Of a DNA stretch of 64,000 nucleotides, positions 51,011 to 59,240 are shown in pieces (the stretch's first letter is position 1; each line of letters opens with the position of its first letter). The stretch lies in assembly GCA_937894335.1 (NCBI GenBank), contig CALCRU010000033.1:5499-69498 (forward strand). The letters are read 5' to 3'. Both the position numbers and the translations under genes were made by a program. Under the pieces are notes generated by a model. The model was not told the origin of the DNA and did not search any database. It saw nothing but the letters and a program-made list of their open reading frames with translations. The DNA is from an uncultured Treponema sp. GTDB lineage: Bacteria > Spirochaetota > Spirochaetia > Treponematales > Treponemataceae.

Positions 51011-52036
51011 TTATAGGTATTTCTTTAATTCCTCAATGATGGGGCGAGCATGTTCGTCAGAAAGACCATAGTCCATTTCCTTATAGCTCCACGCAGCACG
51101 ACCGATGTTGTACTTTACAAACGCAGCATTTATTGCCTTGTACCACTCAAGGGTATCCTTTACTTCTGCAAGGTTGATTACGCCGTATTCTCCGCAGTAA
51201 AGGAGGGCGTTTCTTTCTTCGGCAACCGCAACAGCCTTTGCAAAGAGAGCGTCAAAAAGCTGACCGTCCACCATGGGACCGGGAAGGGAGTTAACAAGGG
51301 GAGTTGAATGCAGTTCCAAGGCTTTTGCATTTTTCTGATAAGATTCTACAGAGACGGGAAAGTTCATTCTAAAGTGACGGGGCATTTCCCTAACCCAATA
51401 GGCTCCCTGATGGGTAAAGAGGAGCGGCTCGTAGCAGTGGAAGTTGTAAACAATTTTGTCGTCTGCAGGTGGTTCCAAGTCTTCAAGGGCGTCAATGCTG
51501 TTGTTCCAGTAACCGCCCACAAGAATGTAAACATCGGGGCAGATGGCACGGATGCGCTTTATGCATTTTCCCGCAATGGAATTCCAAACGGAAGAAAAAG
51601 ATTTTTCAGTAATTTCGTTAAGAAGTTCAAAGGCAACAGTGTCGGAATACTTTCCAAAGCGACGGGCAAATTCTTCCCACAGGCGGTAGAAGCGTTCCTG
51701 AAGTTTTTCGTCAGAAAAGAATCCTGTTTCGGCTTCACCCTGATCAAAAGAAAATCCTGCCGTCTTATGAAGGTCTAAAACCATGTTAAGCTTGTAGCGT
51801 CTGCACAGATTGATTGCCTTTTCAAGACGAGCAAATCCTTCTTCGATGTAAGTGCCGTCTTTTGTCTCTACAAGATTGTAGTCAACTGGAATACGAATGT
51901 GGTCAAGTCCCCATGTGGAAAGTTCCGCAAAGTCGCTGTCAACAATAAAGGTGTCGTATCTTTTCTGAGTATGGTCGCACTGTGAAAACCATCCGCCTAA
52001 ATTTATACCTTTTTCAAAACCAACAAATCTGCGCAT
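51011..52036 (-). CDS. GH5-family beta-glycosidase, cytoplasmic
   Basis: A 341-residue TIM-barrel enzyme of clan GH-A. GINLGGWFSQ, HIRIPVDYNL and MVLDLHKTAG are the early strands; the acid/base is Glu141 in VAFELLNEI and the nucleophile Glu283 in LLYCGEYGV. No signal peptide, so it probably hydrolyses imported beta-gluco- or manno-oligosaccharides. GAGGAG sits before the ATG, and the gene begins 11 bases after cimA in the same direction, so it appears to share the cimA transcript, an odd partnership. Confidence 0.9.
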   Translation of the reverse strand: MRRFVGFEKGINLGGWFSQCDHTQKRYDTFIVDSDFAELSTWGLDHIRIPVDYNLVETKDGTYIEEGFARLEKAINLCRRYKLNMVLDLHKTAGFSFDQGEAETGFFSDEKLQERFYRLWEEFARRFGKYSDTVAFELLNEITEKSFSSVWNSIAGKCIKRIRAICPDVYILVGGYWNNSIDALEDLEPPADDKIVYNFHCYEPLLFTHQGAYWVREMPRHFRMNFPVSVESYQKNAKALELHSTPLVNSLPGPMVDGQLFDALFAKAVAVAEERNALLYCGEYGVINLAEVKDTLEWYKAINAAFVKYNIGRAAWSYKEMDYGLSDEHARPIIEELKKYL

Positions 52037-52047
52037 AACAACTCCTC

Positions 52048-53646
52048 TTATATCAGCTTCTGATATTTCTTTTCTATGTCTTTAATCAACTTGTATTCAA
52101 ATGAATCCACAAGGGCAAGCCATGACGCCTCAACAACATCGCAACTTACACCGATTGTAGTCCAACTGTCATTGCCGTCAGAGCTTTCTATAAGTACGCG
52201 GACTTTTGAAGCCGTTGCACTTTTTGAATCCAGAACGCGAACCTTGTAGTCTGTAAGCCTTATCTGCTCCACTGTTGGATAGAAGGTACTTAAGGCTGAA
52301 CGAAGCGCATTGTCCAAAGCATTAACAGGACCGTTACCCTCGCCTGCTGCAACACGGATGCTTCCTTCCACATCAATCTTTAACTGGGCAAAAGAATAGA
52401 GATTTTCTTCTACCAGAGGAATTTCTCCGCTTGTCTTGTAGTAGTGAAGTTTAAAGAAGGGCTGATACTTTCCAATTGCCTTTCTTACCAAAAGTTCAAA
52501 ACTTCCATCAGCACCCTCAAACTGGTATCCGTTATGTTCAAGTTCCTTAACCTTTGCAATTATTTCTGAAACCACAGGGCTTGACTTTGTAATAGAAGAA
52601 TCAAACTTCTTGATTTTTTCTATTATCATGCTACGGCCTGCAACCTCGCTCATAAGGAAGACCCGTTCGTTACCAACTGCATCAGGAGAAATGTGTTCGT
52701 AGGCGACAGGATTTTTTAACACAGCATCGATGTGCATTCCAGCCTTATGAGCAAATGCATTCTGTCCAACATAGGGCATGCCCTGCTCAAGGGGAATGTT
52801 TGTTATTTCCGCAACACGGCGGCAGATGGGAGTAAGAAGTGCCATGTTTTCCTGAGGAATGCACTGTTTTCCCATTTTAAGCTGAAGGTTAGCAATGATT
52901 GTGGAAAGGTTTGCGTTACCCGTTCGTTCTCCAAAGCCAAGGAGGACACCCTGCACATGGGTGGCACCAGCTTGCACAGCAATAAGAGAATTTGCAACAG
53001 CAAGTCCCGAGTCGTTGTGGGTATGGATTCCGATTTTTACTTTTTTTCCAAAGCGCTCAAAGACAGTCTGTGTTGCTTCCCGGCATTCGTCAGGAAGAGC
53101 ACCGCCCTTTGTCTCGCAAAGAATTAAAACTGACGCACCACCTTCCACGGCAGCAGAAAGAGACTTAAGGGCATAGTCGGGATTTTTCTGAAAGCCAGTA
53201 AAGAAATGTTCCGCATCGTACATTACATTCTTGCCCTCACCCTTAAGATAGGCGCAGGTATCATTTATCATCTGAAGGTTTTCTTCTAGGGTTGCATGAA
53301 GAACTTCCGTAACCTGAAAGTCCCAAGACTTGCCAAATATGACAACATCATCAGTTCCGGCCGCAATAAGACTTTGGAGGTTTGCGTCTTCCGCACAGGG
53401 AATGTCTTTTCTGCGAGTTGAACCAAAGGCAACAAGTCTTGCATTTTTTAGCTTAAGTTCCTTTGCCCTCTGAAAAAACTCCATGTCCTTAGGATTGCTT
53501 CCCGGATTTCCCGCCTCTATGTAGGTAACGCCCAGTTCGTCAAGAGCCTCTACAATGTGCAACTTATCCTGAACAGAATAGCTTATGCCCTCACCCTGAG
53601 AACCGTCCCGTAATGTTGAATCAAGTATTTCTATCTTTTCGTCCAT
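52048..53646 (-). CDS. cimA: Citramalate synthase (CimA / LeuA family)
   Basis: A 532-residue acyltransferase of the CimA type. The catalytic strand ILDSTLRDGSQGEGISYS is at the N-terminus, GIHTHNDSGLAVANSL gives the metal-binding HxH, and YVGQNAFAHKAGMHIDAVLK is a family motif; the C-terminal ~130 residues form the allosteric domain. It joins acetyl-CoA and pyruvate to citramalate for isoleucine synthesis. The start is placed at the ATG 53646, seven bases after the -10 box, because the longer reading frame (to 53709) would run through the promoter. Confidence 0.9.
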   Translation of the reverse strand: MDEKIEILDSTLRDGSQGEGISYSVQDKLHIVEALDELGVTYIEAGNPGSNPKDMEFFQRAKELKLKNARLVAFGSTRRKDIPCAEDANLQSLIAAGTDDVVIFGKSWDFQVTEVLHATLEENLQMINDTCAYLKGEGKNVMYDAEHFFTGFQKNPDYALKSLSAAVEGGASVLILCETKGGALPDECREATQTVFERFGKKVKIGIHTHNDSGLAVANSLIAVQAGATHVQGVLLGFGERTGNANLSTIIANLQLKMGKQCIPQENMALLTPICRRVAEITNIPLEQGMPYVGQNAFAHKAGMHIDAVLKNPVAYEHISPDAVGNERVFLMSEVAGRSMIIEKIKKFDSSITKSSPVVSEIIAKVKELEHNGYQFEGADGSFELLVRKAIGKYQPFFKLHYYKTSGEIPLVEENLYSFAQLKIDVEGSIRVAAGEGNGPVNALDNALRSALSTFYPTVEQIRLTDYKVRVLDSKSATASKVRVLIESSDGNDSWTTIGVSCDVVEASWLALVDSFEYKLIKDIEKKYQKLI

Positions 53647-53653
53647 GGGCGCT

Positions 53654-53682
53654 ATCATATAGAAGAAATGCGTTTTTCTCAA
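53654..53682 (-). promoter_or_regulatory. Promoter of cimA, leaderless geometry
   Basis: Minus strand: TTGAGA (53677-53682), exactly 17 bases, TATGAT (53654-53659), then seven bases to the ATG at 53646. No ribosome-binding site exists between them. Confidence 0.72.
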
Positions 53683-53722
53683 GAGGGGGTGCCCTCCCCA
53701 AAAAGCCACCGGGTCTGACAGT

Positions 53723-53751
53723 TTGCTTTTTATGCGGCAATATGCTAAACT
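53723..53751 (+). promoter_or_regulatory. Promoter of thrH, short-leader geometry
   Basis: Extended -10 TGC-TAAACT (53746-53751) with a weak TTGCTT at 53723-53728; eight bases separate it from the ATG at 53760. Back-to-back with the cimA promoter in a 113-base gap. Confidence 0.5.
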
Positions 53752-53759
53752 AAGGCATT

Positions 53760-54374
53760 ATGGCAAACGAAATGTACATTACCTGTTTGGATTTGGAAGG
53801 AGTTCTAGTTCCTGAAATTTGGATTGCATTTGCAAAGGCAAGCGGCATTCCCGAACTTACACGCACCACTCGTGACGAGCCTGACTACGACAGACTTATG
53901 AAGTGGCGCCTTGGGATTCTAAAGGAACATCATCTTGGGCTTAAAGAAATTCAGGATGTAATCGAAACCATAGATCCTCTTCCCGGAGCAAGGGAATTTC
54001 TTGACAAACTGCGCGACAAGTGCCAGACAATAATCATAAGCGACACATTCACTCAGTTTGCGGCTCCCCTTATGCGAAAGTTGGGTCAGCCTACAATTTT
54101 CTGCAACACTCTTGAAGTCGCACCCGACGGAGAAATTACAGGATTTAAGATGAGGTGTGCCCAGAGCAAACTGACTACCGTAAAGGCTCTCCAGTCAATC
54201 GGATTTACAACCATTGCGAGCGGAGACAGCCATAACGATTTGGCCATGATAAAAGCAAGCAAGGCAGGATTCCTCTTCCGAAGCACTGAACAGATAAAGG
54301 CTAACAATCCCGACCTTAAGGCTTACGAAGAATACGACGACCTGCTTAATGCCATTCTGGCGGAAATAAACTAA
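53760..54374 (+). CDS. thrH: Phosphoserine phosphatase / homoserine phosphotransferase ThrH
   Basis: A 204-residue HAD-family protein. CLDLEGVLVPEIWIAFA is the ThrH version of motif I (DLEG rather than DxDGT), followed by TTRDEPDYDRLMKWRL, IISDTFTQFAAPLMRKLG (motif II) and TIASGDSHNDLAMI (motif III/IV). This pattern matches ThrH closely; such proteins dephosphorylate phosphoserine and can transfer the phosphate to homoserine. It is followed by fhs after 23 bases, a pairing that suits serine and one-carbon metabolism. Confidence 0.9.
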   Translation: MANEMYITCLDLEGVLVPEIWIAFAKASGIPELTRTTRDEPDYDRLMKWRLGILKEHHLGLKEIQDVIETIDPLPGAREFLDKLRDKCQTIIISDTFTQFAAPLMRKLGQPTIFCNTLEVAPDGEITGFKMRCAQSKLTTVKALQSIGFTTIASGDSHNDLAMIKASKAGFLFRSTEQIKANNPDLKAYEEYDDLLNAILAEIN

Positions 54375-54397
54375 CTTTATTTTTTAAGGGAGGCTAT

Positions 54398-56080
54398 ATG
54401 CTTACAGACATTCAGATTGCCCAGAGTGCAAAACTCTTACCTATTTCAGACATAGCCTCATCAATCAACTTAAAGGATGATGATTTGGAATGCTACGGAA
54501 GCACAAAGGCAAAACTCACTTTTAAGACTTTGAACGCCCTACAGGAAAAGGCAAAAAATCCTTCCTCAAGGGGAAAGCTTATCCTTGTAACCGCCATGAC
54601 TCCTACTGCGGCTGGCGAAGGAAAGTCAACTGTAACAATTGCTCTTGGCGACTCACTTAAGGCGGCTGGAAAAAAGACCGTCATTGCCTTACGAGAACCC
54701 TCACTTGGTCCCTGCTTTGGAGTAAAGGGAGGTGCATGTGGCGGAGGATACGCTCAGGTTGTTCCCATGGAAGACATAAACCTGCACTTTACAGGCGACA
54801 TTCATGCAATTACTGCGGCAAACAATCTTATTGCAGCCCTTATAGACAATCACCTGCAACAGGGTAACGAACTGGGCATAGACCCTAGAACCGTAACATG
54901 GAAAAGATGCGTAGATTTAAACGACCGTGCCCTTCGCAATGTGGTAATTGGTTTGGGAAGCCGCATAGACGGAGTTCCCCGGGAAAGCCACTTCCAGATT
55001 TCCGTTGCAAGCGAAATAATGGCCATAGTCTGCCTGTCAAAATCAATCAGCGAACTTAAAGAAAAAATCAGTTCAATCACCATAGGCGAAACATATGCAA
55101 AGCGCCCCGTAAAGTTTGGCGAGCTAAAGTGTACTGGTGCAATTGCGGCACTTCTTAAGGATGCCATAAGACCAAACCTTGTACAAACTCTGGAACACAC
55201 GCCAGCCTTTATTCACGGCGGACCTTTTGCAAACATTGCCCACGGATGTAATTCAATTAACGCAACTATCTGCGCCCTTGCCACTGGAGACTATGTTGTT
55301 ACCGAAGCGGGATTTGCGGCAGACTTGGGAGCAGAAAAATTCTTTGACATAAAGTGCAGAAAGAACGGACTAAGCCCCAATGCGGCGGTTATTGTTGCCA
55401 CAGTGCGCGCCCTTAAGATGCACGGAGGAGTTTTAAAGGCGGATCTTTCAAAGGAAAACCTTGAAGCCCTTACCAAAGGATTTGAAAACCTTAGAGTTCA
55501 TATTCAGAACACCAGACAGTTTGGCATTCCCGTTACAGTTGCCGTAAACAGATTTTCTTCCGACACTGACGCAGAACTTGAAGCCGTTAAAAAACTTTGC
55601 GAAGAAGAAGGATGTTCTGCTGTTATTTGCGACGGATGGGCACTGGGTTCAAAGGGTGCAAAAGACCTTGCGCAAAAAGTGATTTCACTGTGCGAAGAAA
55701 AAAGCGCATTCACTCCACTCTACCCTGACGACATGAGCCTTGTGCAAAAAATAGAAACACTTGCAAAAAAACTCTATCGGGCTGGTTCAGTTTCTTTCGA
55801 GGCAAAGGCTGTAAAAAAACTTGCCTCCTACCAGACTGAATACGGGAAACTCCCAATCTGCATGGCAAAGACTCAGAATTCAATTACCCATGACAAATCC
55901 GTGCTTGGTGCACCAGAAGAAGGCTATACTTTCCCAATTAGGGATGTTCAACTTTTTAGCGGTGCGGGATTCATTGTTGCCTATGCAGGAGACATGGTAG
56001 ACATGCCCGGCTTACCCAAAGTGCCTGCTGCACAAAACATTGATGTAGACGACAACGGAATCATTTCGGGACTTTTCTAA
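54398..56080 (+). CDS. fhs: Formate-tetrahydrofolate ligase
   Basis: A 560-residue enzyme of the usual length. The P-loop TPTAAGEGKSTVTIALGDSL (near residues 67-86), SLGPCFGVKGGACGGGYAQVVPMEDINLHFTGDIHAI and TEAGFAADLGAEKFFDIKCR are hallmarks. It activates formate as 10-formyl-tetrahydrofolate with ATP. GGGAGG precedes the ATG with four-base spacing. It is the second gene after thrH and ends 17 bases from the convergent rsuA stop. Confidence 0.96.
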   Translation: MLTDIQIAQSAKLLPISDIASSINLKDDDLECYGSTKAKLTFKTLNALQEKAKNPSSRGKLILVTAMTPTAAGEGKSTVTIALGDSLKAAGKKTVIALREPSLGPCFGVKGGACGGGYAQVVPMEDINLHFTGDIHAITAANNLIAALIDNHLQQGNELGIDPRTVTWKRCVDLNDRALRNVVIGLGSRIDGVPRESHFQISVASEIMAIVCLSKSISELKEKISSITIGETYAKRPVKFGELKCTGAIAALLKDAIRPNLVQTLEHTPAFIHGGPFANIAHGCNSINATICALATGDYVVTEAGFAADLGAEKFFDIKCRKNGLSPNAAVIVATVRALKMHGGVLKADLSKENLEALTKGFENLRVHIQNTRQFGIPVTVAVNRFSSDTDAELEAVKKLCEEEGCSAVICDGWALGSKGAKDLAQKVISLCEEKSAFTPLYPDDMSLVQKIETLAKKLYRAGSVSFEAKAVKKLASYQTEYGKLPICMAKTQNSITHDKSVLGAPEEGYTFPIRDVQLFSGAGFIVAYAGDMVDMPGLPKVPAAQNIDVDDNGIISGLF

Positions 56081-56097
56081 CAGACTATTGCTTCCGC

Positions 56098-56856
56098 TCA
56101 TTCAAACAGAGCCTTTAAATCCTCTGGCGACAGTTCCCTTACTGCACCGGGGGCAAGGCTTTCGTCTAGGGCAAGGCTTCCTATCTTTACTCTCTTAAGG
56201 TATTCCACTGTGTTTCCCAATGCAGAAAACATCCGCTTTATTTCGTGATACTTTCCTTCGTGTACGGTAATAAGGCATTCTGGCTTTGGAGAATTTAAGT
56301 CGGTCCATTGTATTGTGGCGGGAAGACAGTTCCAACCATCTTCACCATCGCAAGGAGCTATGAAGATTCCCTCTTGCAGTTTTTTCTGATAGCGAGTGCT
56401 GTCATCCTTTGAGACAGAAAAAGAAAGGCGCACGAAGTATGTCTTTGGAACATGATGCTTTGGAGAACAGAGTTTGTGGTTAAGTTCGCCGCTGCTTGTA
56501 AGAAGAAGGAGTCCTTCTGTGTCTGCGTCAAGGCGACCAACTATGCCCAAGTCTCCGTCAAGATAGGAACGAGGAAGGTCTTCTGGCAGAAGGTCAAATA
56601 CGGTTTCAAAACAGCCTTCCTTTGTGGAACAGATATAGCCAGAAGGCTTATTCATCATAAGGCAGATTGTCGTCCTGATTTTTATTTTCTCTCCGTCGAC
56701 CGAAATACTGTCGCAAGAAGCGTCAACCTTTGCATCAGGAGACCGTACAGTTTCACCGTTAACGCAAACCCTACCTCGGGTAATCAGAGGTCTCACAGTC
56801 TTTCTGGTTCCCACACCGTTGTTTGCAAGAACCTTATCCAATCGCTCTTTACTCAT
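56098..56856 (-). CDS. RsuA-type 16S rRNA pseudouridine synthase
   Basis: A 252-residue protein with an S4 domain (RLDKVLANNGVGTRKTVRPLITRGRVCVNG) and a catalytic domain carrying GRLDADTEGLLLLTSSGELNHKL, in which the Asp of RLDADTEG is the nucleophile. The KIGSLAL end segment suits RsuA/RluB proteins; RsuA makes pseudouridine 516 in 16S rRNA. The ATG at 56856 lies six bases after the -10 box, so the longer reading frame to 56919 (which lacks homology at its front) is not used. Confidence 0.88.
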   Translation of the reverse strand: MSKERLDKVLANNGVGTRKTVRPLITRGRVCVNGETVRSPDAKVDASCDSISVDGEKIKIRTTICLMMNKPSGYICSTKEGCFETVFDLLPEDLPRSYLDGDLGIVGRLDADTEGLLLLTSSGELNHKLCSPKHHVPKTYFVRLSFSVSKDDSTRYQKKLQEGIFIAPCDGEDGWNCLPATIQWTDLNSPKPECLITVHEGKYHEIKRMFSALGNTVEYLKRVKIGSLALDESLAPGAVRELSPEDLKALFE

Positions 56857-56862
56857 CAGCAT

Positions 56863-56891
56863 AAGATAGCAGAAAGTCCAGCAGGAAACAA
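56863..56891 (-). promoter_or_regulatory. Promoter of the rsuA-like gene, leaderless geometry
   Basis: Minus strand: TTGTTT (56886-56891), 17 bases, extended TGC-TATCTT (56863-56868), six bases to the ATG at 56856. Confidence 0.62.
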
Positions 56892-56921
56892 GAGCAGGCA
56901 CCAAACAAACCCTTAGCATGC

Positions 56922-56957
56922 TTTTTACTTAAATCCGCTTGCACATTTAAGTAAAAA
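56922..56957. promoter_or_regulatory. 13-bp inverted-repeat operator at the lacI-family gene
   Basis: Arms TTTTTACTTAAAT (56922-56934) and ATTTAAGTAAAAA (56945-56957) are perfect complements around a 10-base spacer that contains the -35 box of the regulator's promoter. The half-site TTACTTAA also occurs four times in the GH130 promoter region, which points to binding by the LacI-family protein encoded next to it. Confidence 0.72.
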
Positions 56958-56967
56958 CTACTAAAGT
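56939..56967 (+). promoter_or_regulatory. Promoter of the lacI-family gene, leaderless geometry
   Basis: TTGCAC (56939-56944), 17 bases, TAAAGT (56962-56967), then six bases (AACCTT) to the ATG at 56974. The -35 box lies between the arms of the inverted repeat, so bound repressor would block it. Confidence 0.55.
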
Positions 56968-56973
56968 AACCTT

Positions 56974-57999
56974 ATGGAAAAGACTAATAAAGTTAGGCTA
57001 GCAGACATTGCTTCCAGGCTTGGGGTAAGTACAGTTACGGTTTCCAAGGCCCTTTCCAACAAGGAGGGAGTCGGAGACGAGCTTAGAGAGCAGATAAAGC
57101 AGATTGCCGCAGAAATGGGCTATCATCAGAAGTCGTCAAAAAATCACCTAGGACTGTCAAAGGGAACAGGCAACATTGGCATTGTAATTCCCTCTCGCTT
57201 TTTTGAATCCAACACTTCCTTTTACTGGAACATGTACAATGCACTTTCAAAGGAACTTATTTCCAAGGGATTTTATGCCATACTTGAGCAGCTAGACGAA
57301 AAGGATGAATTTGATCTTTCCCTGCCCCACATAGTGCAGGACAAAAAAGTTGACGGAATCATCATGCTAGGACAAATAAGCAACGACTACGCCCACTTTT
57401 TTTCACAGAACTACTCCGACTTTATTTTTCTAGACTTTTACATTTCAGACGAAGAAACAGATTCAATTACCACAGATAATTTTTACAGCGAATACCTGAT
57501 GACAAATTACCTCATTTCCCAAGGGCACAGGAACATCCGCTATGTGGGAAACTTTGGCGCCACAACTTCCATCTCGGACCGCTTTATGGGATTCATGAAG
57601 GCAATGTTGGAAAACGGACTGCATGTTTCCTTTGACGAAATCATAAACGACCGTGACAAGAAGGGACTTTTAAAAACTCCCCAACTGCCAGACAAAATGC
57701 CGACAGCTTTTGTGTGCAACTGTGACGACACTGCAGTGGCACTTATAAAGCAGCTGAACGAAAAAGGCTACCGTGTTCCCGAAGATGTTTCCGTCGTTGG
57801 ATTTGATGACTATGTTGCAAAGGGTGCTTCAAAGCCGGCACTTACCACTGTTGCCGTTGACGCACAGACTACTGCAAGAGCGGCAGTTGACCTTATTCTA
57901 AAAAAAGTTTCGGGGCTTCCCTACAACAGCGGCCATTCCGTAATTGCAGGAAAACTTATCAAGCGTGATTCTGTAAAATTCATAAAGGAGCAAAGGTAA
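56974..57999 (+). CDS. LacI-family transcriptional regulator of the mannobiose genes
   Basis: A 341-residue regulator. The N-terminal helix-turn-helix and hinge (VRLADIASRLGVSTVTVSKALSNKEGV) are standard LacI; a periplasmic-binding-like sensor domain follows (GIVIPSRFFE, DKKVDGIIMLGQ, FVCNCDDTAVALIKQL, PEDVSVVGFDDY). It is the first gene before a cellobiose 2-epimerase, and its TTACTTAA sites recur at the GH130 gene, so it probably represses both and itself until a mannoside or glucoside binds. No ribosome-binding site precedes the ATG. Confidence 0.88.
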   Translation: MEKTNKVRLADIASRLGVSTVTVSKALSNKEGVGDELREQIKQIAAEMGYHQKSSKNHLGLSKGTGNIGIVIPSRFFESNTSFYWNMYNALSKELISKGFYAILEQLDEKDEFDLSLPHIVQDKKVDGIIMLGQISNDYAHFFSQNYSDFIFLDFYISDEETDSITTDNFYSEYLMTNYLISQGHRNIRYVGNFGATTSISDRFMGFMKAMLENGLHVSFDEIINDRDKKGLLKTPQLPDKMPTAFVCNCDDTAVALIKQLNEKGYRVPEDVSVVGFDDYVAKGASKPALTTVAVDAQTTARAAVDLILKKVSGLPYNSGHSVIAGKLIKRDSVKFIKEQR

Positions 58000-58004
58000 A
58001 AAAA

Positions 58005-59240
58005 ATGAAGAAGACATTTTACGACGAGCTAAAAAAAGAACTTACGGATTCAATCCTGCCATACTGGGAAAAGCACGCAAAAGACAAGTCCACCGGAGGA
58101 TTTTACGGAAGCATTGACAACTCCAACAAATGCAATCCAAGGGAATACAGAAGCATCGTCATGGTAAGCCGCTTTTTGTGGACATACAGTGCAGCCGCAA
58201 GACTTTTAAGGGACGCCTCTTATCTTGACATGGCAGACTACGCCTACCGCTACATGATGTCAGCATTTTACGATTCCTACTACGGAGGAATGTACTGGTC
58301 GGTAAAGGCAGACGGGAAGCCTCTTGTAACAAGAAAGCAGATTTACGGAAACGCATTTGCACTTTACGCCCTCTCTGAATACGGAGCGGCGCTTAAAGAA
58401 ATAAAAAAAGAAATCACTCCTGCAAAAATTGTAATGGAACATTCTCTAAGCATTTTTAATCTTCTGGAAGAACATGCAAAGGACAGACAGTACGGTGGCT
58501 ACTGGGAGGCAAGGGCTCAGGACTGGAGAGAGACAAAGGAAACAAAACTTAGCGAAAAGGACATAGACTGCGACAAGTCCATGAACACAAATCTTCATGT
58601 CATGGAAGCCTACACAAACTTTTTGCGAAACCTTCCCGTTGTCTTTCCAGAAAAAACAAAAGAGCGCAAACTTGTAGCCGACTCACTTGAACAGCTCATC
58701 ACAATACACACGGAAAAAATCCTAAGCAAAAAAGACTTTCACCTGAACCTGTATTTTACAAAAAACTGGAAGCTCATGGGCAAGGACGAAATTTCTTACG
58801 GACACGACATTGAGGCAAGCTGGCTTTTGTGGGAAGCGGCAACGGAACTTGGCAAAAAAGGACTTCAAAAAATTCTAAAGCCGACTGTAATAAAAATTGC
58901 AGAAGTTTCCCTTAACGAAGGATTTGATGGAACTAGCGGTGGATTTGAAAACTTCATGCTTAACGGAAAAAGAGACACGACACGCATTTGGTGGAATCAG
59001 GCGGAAGCCCTAAACGGATTTTACAATGCATGGGAACTTACTGGACGGGATGATTTTGCAGAAGCCACGGAAAAAGTCTGGACATGGATTTTAACCAAGC
59101 AGAAGGACAGGGAACGAGGCGAATGGTTTAACGCCGTAGACAAAGAAGGCAGACCTGTAAAGAAAGAAGCAAAGGGCGGCAATTGGAAGACAAGCTACCA
59201 CAACGGAAGATGTTGCATGGAACTTATGAAGCGCATGTAA
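58005..59240 (+). CDS. Cellobiose 2-epimerase (AGE family)
   Basis: A 411-residue (alpha/alpha)6-barrel epimerase. The conserved N-terminal GGFYGSIDN and EYRSIVMVSRFLWTYSAA, central YGGMYWSV and GGYWEARAQDW, and the catalytic His residues in SYGHDIEASWLLWEA and TSYHNGRCCMEL match cellobiose 2-epimerases rather than N-acylglucosamine epimerases. With a GH130 phosphorylase nearby it would convert beta-1,4-mannobiose to mannosyl-glucose. It starts five bases after the LacI gene and its last 17 bases overlap the convergent cyclase gene. Confidence 0.85.
   Translation: MKKTFYDELKKELTDSILPYWEKHAKDKSTGGFYGSIDNSNKCNPREYRSIVMVSRFLWTYSAAARLLRDASYLDMADYAYRYMMSAFYDSYYGGMYWSVKADGKPLVTRKQIYGNAFALYALSEYGAALKEIKKEITPAKIVMEHSLSIFNLLEEHAKDRQYGGYWEARAQDWRETKETKLSEKDIDCDKSMNTNLHVMEAYTNFLRNLPVVFPEKTKERKLVADSLEQLITIHTEKILSKKDFHLNLYFTKNWKLMGKDEISYGHDIEASWLLWEAATELGKKGLQKILKPTVIKIAEVSLNEGFDGTSGGFENFMLNGKRDTTRIWWNQAEALNGFYNAWELTGRDDFAEATEKVWTWILTKQKDRERGEWFNAVDKEGRPVKKEAKGGNWKTSYHNGRCCMELMKRM

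Noticed and set aside
56922..56957. The 13-bp inverted repeat as a rho-independent terminator
   Set aside because: It is AT-rich, has no T-run after either arm, and no gene end lies upstream on either strand (rsuA and lacI diverge); sharing of half-sites with the GH130 promoter supports an operator.
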